A stretch of DNA of 64,000 bases, from assembly GCA_002529455.1 (NCBI GenBank), contig NYMS01000043.1:1-64000 (forward strand), read 5' to 3'. This stretch comes from Glycomyces fuscus (GTDB lineage: Bacteria > Actinomycetota > Actinomycetes > Streptosporangiales > Streptosporangiaceae). Of this stretch, positions 60,581-64,000 are shown piece after piece. Each line of letters begins with the position of its first letter. Positions within the stretch are counted from its first letter, which is position 1. A program made the translations under genes and the position numbers. The notes under the pieces were generated by a model. It made no database searches. It had not been told where the DNA came from and saw only the letters and a program-made list of their open reading frames with translations.

Positions 60581-61168
60581 ATGCCCGATCCCGGATCCCA
60601 GTCCCGCCCGGCGCAGAAGCGGCTGACCGTTCTGTCCGGACCCTCGGGTGTGGGCAAGAGCACGGTGGTGGCCCACCTGCGCCGTGAGAACCCCGACGTG
60701 TGGCTCTCGGTCTCGGTCACCACGCGCAGACCCCGCCCGGGCGAACAGGACGGAGTCCAGTACCACTTCGTCACCGACGAGGAGTTCGACCGCCTCGTCG
60801 CCGAGGACCAGCTCCTGGAGTGGGCCCAGTTCGCGGGCAACCGCTACGGCACCCCGCGCCGGCCCGTCGAGGAGCGCCTGCGCGCCGGAGTGCCCGTCCT
60901 GCTGGAGATCGAGCTCCAGGGCGCCCGCCAGGTGCGCGAGTCCATGCCCGACGCCCTGCACGTCTTCCTCGCTCCGCCCTCGTGGGAGGAGCTGGTGCGC
61001 CGCCTCACCGGACGCGGCACCGAGTCCGACGAGGTCATCCAGCGCCGCCTGGACGTGGCCAGGATCGAGCTGGCCGCCGAGAAGGAGTTCGACACCACCC
61101 TCGTCAACACGTCCGTACAGGAAGTGGGCGACGAGCTGCTAGCGTTGATCACCGCGCCCAAGGTGTGA
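60581..61168 (+). CDS. gmk: guanylate kinase
   Basis: A 195-residue kinase converting GMP to GDP. It has the P-loop [39 protein letters not shown] (GMP-binding Arg and Tyr), [15 protein letters not shown] and [17 protein letters not shown] 60581 follows AAGGGAAG by 12 bases. It is placed before rpoZ, the common bacterial pairing. Confidence 0.97.
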   Translation: MPDPGSQSRPAQKRLTVLSGPSGVGKSTVVAHLRRENPDVWLSVSVTTRRPRPGEQDGVQYHFVTDEEFDRLVAEDQLLEWAQFAGNRYGTPRRPVEERLRAGVPVLLEIELQGARQVRESMPDALHVFLAPPSWEELVRRLTGRGTESDEVIQRRLDVARIELAAEKEFDTTLVNTSVQEVGDELLALITAPKV

Positions 61169-61289
61169 TAGCGGCCGGGCCCCGAGGCCCGCGCCACCCG
61201 CGCCGCGCCGGGAACCGTCCCGTCGGCGCCCCACCGTCCGTCCACCGCGGCTCCGCGATGAGCCGCGGACCATCCCTGGGGGTAATGAA

Positions 61290-61556
61290 GTGGCTGGTAC
61301 CGAGCCCGTCGCCGAAGGCATCACCAACCCGCCGATCGACGAACTGCTGGAGCTGGTGGACAGCAAGTACAGCCTGGTCACCATGGCCTCCAAGCGGGCC
61401 CGCCAGATCAACGCCTACTACGCCCAGCTGGGCGAGGGCCTGCTGGAGTACGTCGGCCCGCTGGTGGAGACCCAGGTCCAGGAGAAGTCCCTGTCCATCG
61501 CCCTGCGCGAGGTCAGGTCGGGCCTGCTCACCGCGGAGCCCTACGAGGGCTCCTGA
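61290..61556 (+). CDS. rpoZ: RNA polymerase omega subunit
   Basis: An 88-residue subunit that helps assemble RNA polymerase by clamping beta-prime. It has [35 protein letters not shown], with the conserved Lys-Arg-Ala-Arg-Gln-Ile. GTG 61290 has GGGGG eight bases upstream. Gene order gmk-rpoZ-coaBC is conserved in actinobacteria. Confidence 0.96.
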   Translation: MAGTEPVAEGITNPPIDELLELVDSKYSLVTMASKRARQINAYYAQLGEGLLEYVGPLVETQVQEKSLSIALREVRSGLLTAEPYEGS

Positions 61557-61640
61557 GTCCTTTCTCCGCGTGCTCGCGGGCTCGCACGGGGCTCGGGGCG
61601 CGGAGGAGCCGGACCCTTCTGCCCCGCCGGCGCCCGGCCC

Positions 61641-61691
61641 GTTCCTCGCCGGCGGCTCGGCCCCTCCTGCGGGTCCCGGTGCGCCCCTCGC
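61641..61691 (+). repeat. dispersed GC-rich intergenic repeat, copy 2
   Basis: Partner of 39007-39057 at about 80 percent identity, located between rpoZ and coaBC. Confidence 0.6.
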
Positions 61692-61761
61692 GTGTCCACG
61701 GGGCCGCCCGCCGCGCCCCTGGCGCACGCGGGGCGGCCGGGGGCTGGTAGAACTCCTTTCT

Positions 61762-62976
61762 GTGAGTGAGACGAACGTTCCCCGCGTGGTCCTCGGCGTC
61801 GGCGGCGGCATCGCCGCCTACAAGGCCTGCGAGCTGCTGCGCCGCCTGACCGAGTCCGGCCACCGGGTCCGGGTCGTGCCCACCGCCGAGGCCCTGCGCT
61901 TCGTCGGTGAGCCGACCTGGGCCGCCCTGTCCGGCCAGCCCGTCGCCACCGGAGTGTGGGACGGGGTCCACGAGGTCCCGCACGTGCGCATCGGCCAGGA
62001 GGCCGACCTGGTGTTCGTGGCCCCGGCCACCGCCAACATCCTGGCCAGGGCCGCCGCGGGCCTGGCCGACGACCTGCTCACCAACACCCTGCTCACCGCG
62101 CGCTGTCCGGTGGTGTTCGCGCCGGCGATGCACACCGAGATGTGGGAGCACCCCGCCACGCAGGACAACGTGGCCACCCTCCGCTCGCGCGGCGCCCTCG
62201 TCCTCGACCCGGCCGTGGGCCGCCTGACCGGCGCCGACACCGGACGCGGCCGCCTGCCCGAGCCCGCAGAGCTGTTCGAGGCCGCCCGCCTGGTGCTGCG
62301 CCGCGGCACCGCGGCCCCGGACCTGGCCGGACGGCGCGTGGTGGTCTCCGCGGGGGGCACCCGTGAGGCCATCGACCCGGTCCGCTTCCTGGGCAACCAC
62401 TCCTCGGGCAAGCAGGGGTACGCCCTGGCGCGCACCGCCGCCGCCCGCGGCGCCGACGTGACCCTCGTCGCCGCCAACGTCTCCCTGCCCGACCCGGCCG
62501 GGGTGCGCGTCGTGCGCGCGGGCTCGGCCGTGGAACTGGCCGAGGCCATGGAGGCCGAACGGGTCGGCGCGGACGCGATCGTGATGAGCGCCGCGGTGGC
62601 CGACTTCCGGCCGGTCGCCAGCGCCGCCTCCAAGATCAAGAAGTCCGGTGCGGCGCCCGCGCCCATCGAACTGGTCGAGAACCCCGACATCCTCGCCGGA
62701 CTGGTCGCCTCCCGCGACGCCGAGGGGCTGGCGCAGACCGTCGTGGGCTTCGCCGCCGAGACCGACGACGTGATCGCCAACGGCCGCGCCAAACTGGCCC
62801 GCAAGGGCTGCGACCTGCTCGTGGTCAACCAGGTCGGCGGCGGGCGCGCGTTCGGCACCGAGGACAACCAGGCCGTCATCCTGGGCTCGGACGGCACCGC
62901 GGTGGACGTGCCCACCGGGCCCAAGGAGGACCTCGCCGACCGGATCTGGGACCTGGTCCTGCCGCGCCTGGACTGA
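61762..62976 (+). CDS. coaBC: phosphopantothenoylcysteine synthase/decarboxylase
   Basis: A 404-residue bifunctional coenzyme A enzyme. The N-terminal CoaC flavin domain has VVLGVGGGIAAYKACELLRRL, the catalytic His in VPHVRIGQEAD, APATANILARAAAGLADDLL and PAMHTEMWEHPATQ. The C-terminal CoaB domain has VVVSAGGTREAIDPVRFLGNHSSGKQGYAL and MSAAVADFRP. In CoaC the PxMNxxMW motif has His for Asn, and the Cys of the E. coli active-site flap is absent (RLTGADTGRGR). I believe these are usual in actinobacterial CoaBC. GTG 61762. Confidence 0.95.
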   Translation: MSETNVPRVVLGVGGGIAAYKACELLRRLTESGHRVRVVPTAEALRFVGEPTWAALSGQPVATGVWDGVHEVPHVRIGQEADLVFVAPATANILARAAAGLADDLLTNTLLTARCPVVFAPAMHTEMWEHPATQDNVATLRSRGALVLDPAVGRLTGADTGRGRLPEPAELFEAARLVLRRGTAAPDLAGRRVVVSAGGTREAIDPVRFLGNHSSGKQGYALARTAAARGADVTLVAANVSLPDPAGVRVVRAGSAVELAEAMEAERVGADAIVMSAAVADFRPVASAASKIKKSGAAPAPIELVENPDILAGLVASRDAEGLAQTVVGFAAETDDVIANGRAKLARKGCDLLVVNQVGGGRAFGTEDNQAVILGSDGTAVDVPTGPKEDLADRIWDLVLPRLD

Positions 62977-63270
62977 GGAGCGCGGGTGCGCCCGGACACC
63001 CCGGAGCGGGGGGCGGCCGCGGGCGGGGGCCGGCCCCGTGGGGCCACGCGTGCCCAGGACTGGATTCCTACCGCCGAGTACGCCAGACTTCAACGTGCAC
63101 CCGTGGCGACCGGGGAGGTCGGCCGCGGGGTGCCCGCCCCCAGCAGTCCCGTTACAGTGGACCAATAACCAACCCCGTCGGTCGGTATTGGCCGCCCCGG
63201 CAGGCAGCCGGGGGCGCCCGTCCCGTACCGGCACATGTCAGCCAGCAGCCGCTGCAAGGAGTCACGCAAC
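62977..63270 (+). promoter_or_regulatory. metK upstream region with structured leader
   Basis: TACAGT near 63155 is a possible -10. After it come a CCAATA/TATTGG stem (63165-63194) and a 7-bp CCCCGGC hairpin (63195-63213) before the AAGGAG of metK. I tested it by eye against SAM riboswitch cores and found no match. Confidence 0.4.
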
Positions 63271-64000
63271 GTGTCCCGCCGCCTTTTCACCTCCGAGTCG
63301 GTCACCGAAGGCCATCCCGACAAGATGGCCGACCAGATCAGTGACGCGATCCTCGACGCGATGCTCACCCATGACCCGCGCAGCCGGGTCGCGGTCGAGA
63401 CGCTGATCACCACCGGTCAGGTCCACATCGCGGGCGAGGTCACCACCCAGACCTACGTCGACATCCCCGCCATCGTGCGCGGCAAGATCCTCGAGATCGG
63501 CTACGACTCCTCCGCCAAGGGGTTCGACGGTGACTCCTGCGGGGTCAACGTCTCCATCGACGCGCAGTCCCCCGACATCGCCCAGGGCGTCGACACCGCC
63601 TACGAGGCGCGTGTCGAGAACGAGGACGACGCCCTCAACCGGCAGGGTGCGGGCGACCAGGGCCTGATGTTCGGCTACGCCAACCGCGAGACGCCCGAGC
63701 TCATGCCGCTGCCGATCAAGCTGGCGCACTCCCTCTCCGAGCGCCTGGCCGGGGTCCGCCGCAACGGCACGGTGCCCTACCTGCGTCCGGACGGCAAGAC
63801 CCAGGTCACGGTCGAGTACGACGGCCAGACCCCGGTCCGCCTGGACACCGTCGTGGTCTCCAGCCAGCACTCGGCCGACATCAACCTCGACGAGATGCTC
63901 GCCCCCGACATCCGCGAGCACGTCATCGAGCCGGTCGTGGCCGCCTACGGCCTGGAGTCCGACGACTACCGGCTCCTGGTCAACCCGACCGGCCGGTTCG
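63271..64000 (+). CDS. metK: S-adenosylmethionine synthetase, 3' end outside window
   Basis: The first 243 residues of the enzyme forming SAM from ATP and methionine. It shows [24 protein letters not shown] (methionine and ATP site), [18 protein letters not shown], the flexible loop region [25 protein letters not shown], and ends in LVNPTGRF near the window edge. GTG 63271 has AAGGAG nine bases upstream. metF 17 kb away serves the same methyl cycle. Confidence 0.97.
   Translation, partial: MSRRLFTSESVTEGHPDKMADQISDAILDAMLTHDPRSRVAVETLITTGQVHIAGEVTTQTYVDIPAIVRGKILEIGYDSSAKGFDGDSCGVNVSIDAQSPDIAQGVDTAYEARVENEDDALNRQGAGDQGLMFGYANRETPELMPLPIKLAHSLSERLAGVRRNGTVPYLRPDGKTQVTVEYDGQTPVRLDTVVVSSQHSADINLDEMLAPDIREHVIEPVVAAYGLESDDYRLLVNPTGRF

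Noticed and set aside
62977..63270. SAM riboswitch upstream of metK
   Set aside because: Hairpins are present but none of the conserved SAM-I/IV or SAM-II core sequences could be recognised.

Overview
The window is high-GC DNA from a filamentous-type actinobacterium, most likely a Nocardiopsis or Streptosporangiales relative. This is inferred from protein families and gene order, not from a marker gene. It carries the actinobacterial cytochrome bcc-aa3 branch, BldD, the actinobacterial integration host factor mIHF, PimB-like mannosyltransferase, FadD15-like ligase, a Rv2175c-like DNA-binding protein beside a PASTA kinase, and the bldD-pyrR-pyrB-pyrC-carA-carB-pyrF-mihF-gmk-rpoZ-coaBC-metK order typical of streptomycete-like genomes. 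I saw no phage, transposase, CRISPR array, rRNA or tRNA. The window is mostly core chromosome.

Layout. 1-19.2 kb: respiratory genes (ctaD end, ctaF; ctaE-qcrC-qcrA-qcrB) flanking cell-envelope genes (L,D-transpeptidase, PimB-like glycosyltransferase, two NlpC/P60 hydrolases), a NYN-domain protein, a fused DEDD/GIY-YIG nuclease, a rhomboid protease, a broken phosphatase-like gene and trpD. 19.6-28.5 kb: lipid and carbon metabolism (acyl-CoA ligase, ROK glucokinase, acyltransferase, hydrolase) and a MacS-type histidine kinase. 28.6-39.8 kb: a DAHP synthase behind an aromatic-residue leader peptide and terminator, thiI, a phosphofructokinase with PPi-type residues under a DasR-type operator, the MacR-type regulator, a PASTA kinase, and thiamine genes (thiO-thiS-thiG behind a TPP riboswitch; thiE on the other strand). 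40-47 kb: redox and membrane genes, a prenyl diphosphate synthase and metF. 47.4-64 kb: bldD, then the complete pyrimidine pathway (pyrR, B, C, carA, carB, pyrK, pyrD, pyrF), mihF, gmk, rpoZ, coaBC and the start of metK.

Regulation is the richest layer. Readable signals include an aroG attenuator, a TPP riboswitch, a PyrR-type RNA hairpin over a ribosome binding site, and operator-like palindromes matching DasR, SoxR, LexA, Crp/GlxR and BldD consensus sequences. At least nine genes or short ORFs have a TANNNT -10 box 6-7 bases before the start codon, so leaderless transcription looks common. A small family of structured intergenic repeats, two of them carrying the same hairpin loop in opposite orientation, lies between carB and pyrK, with a further copy beside an NlpC/P60 gene. 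All functional statements come from reading the sequence and recall of families; no database search was run.
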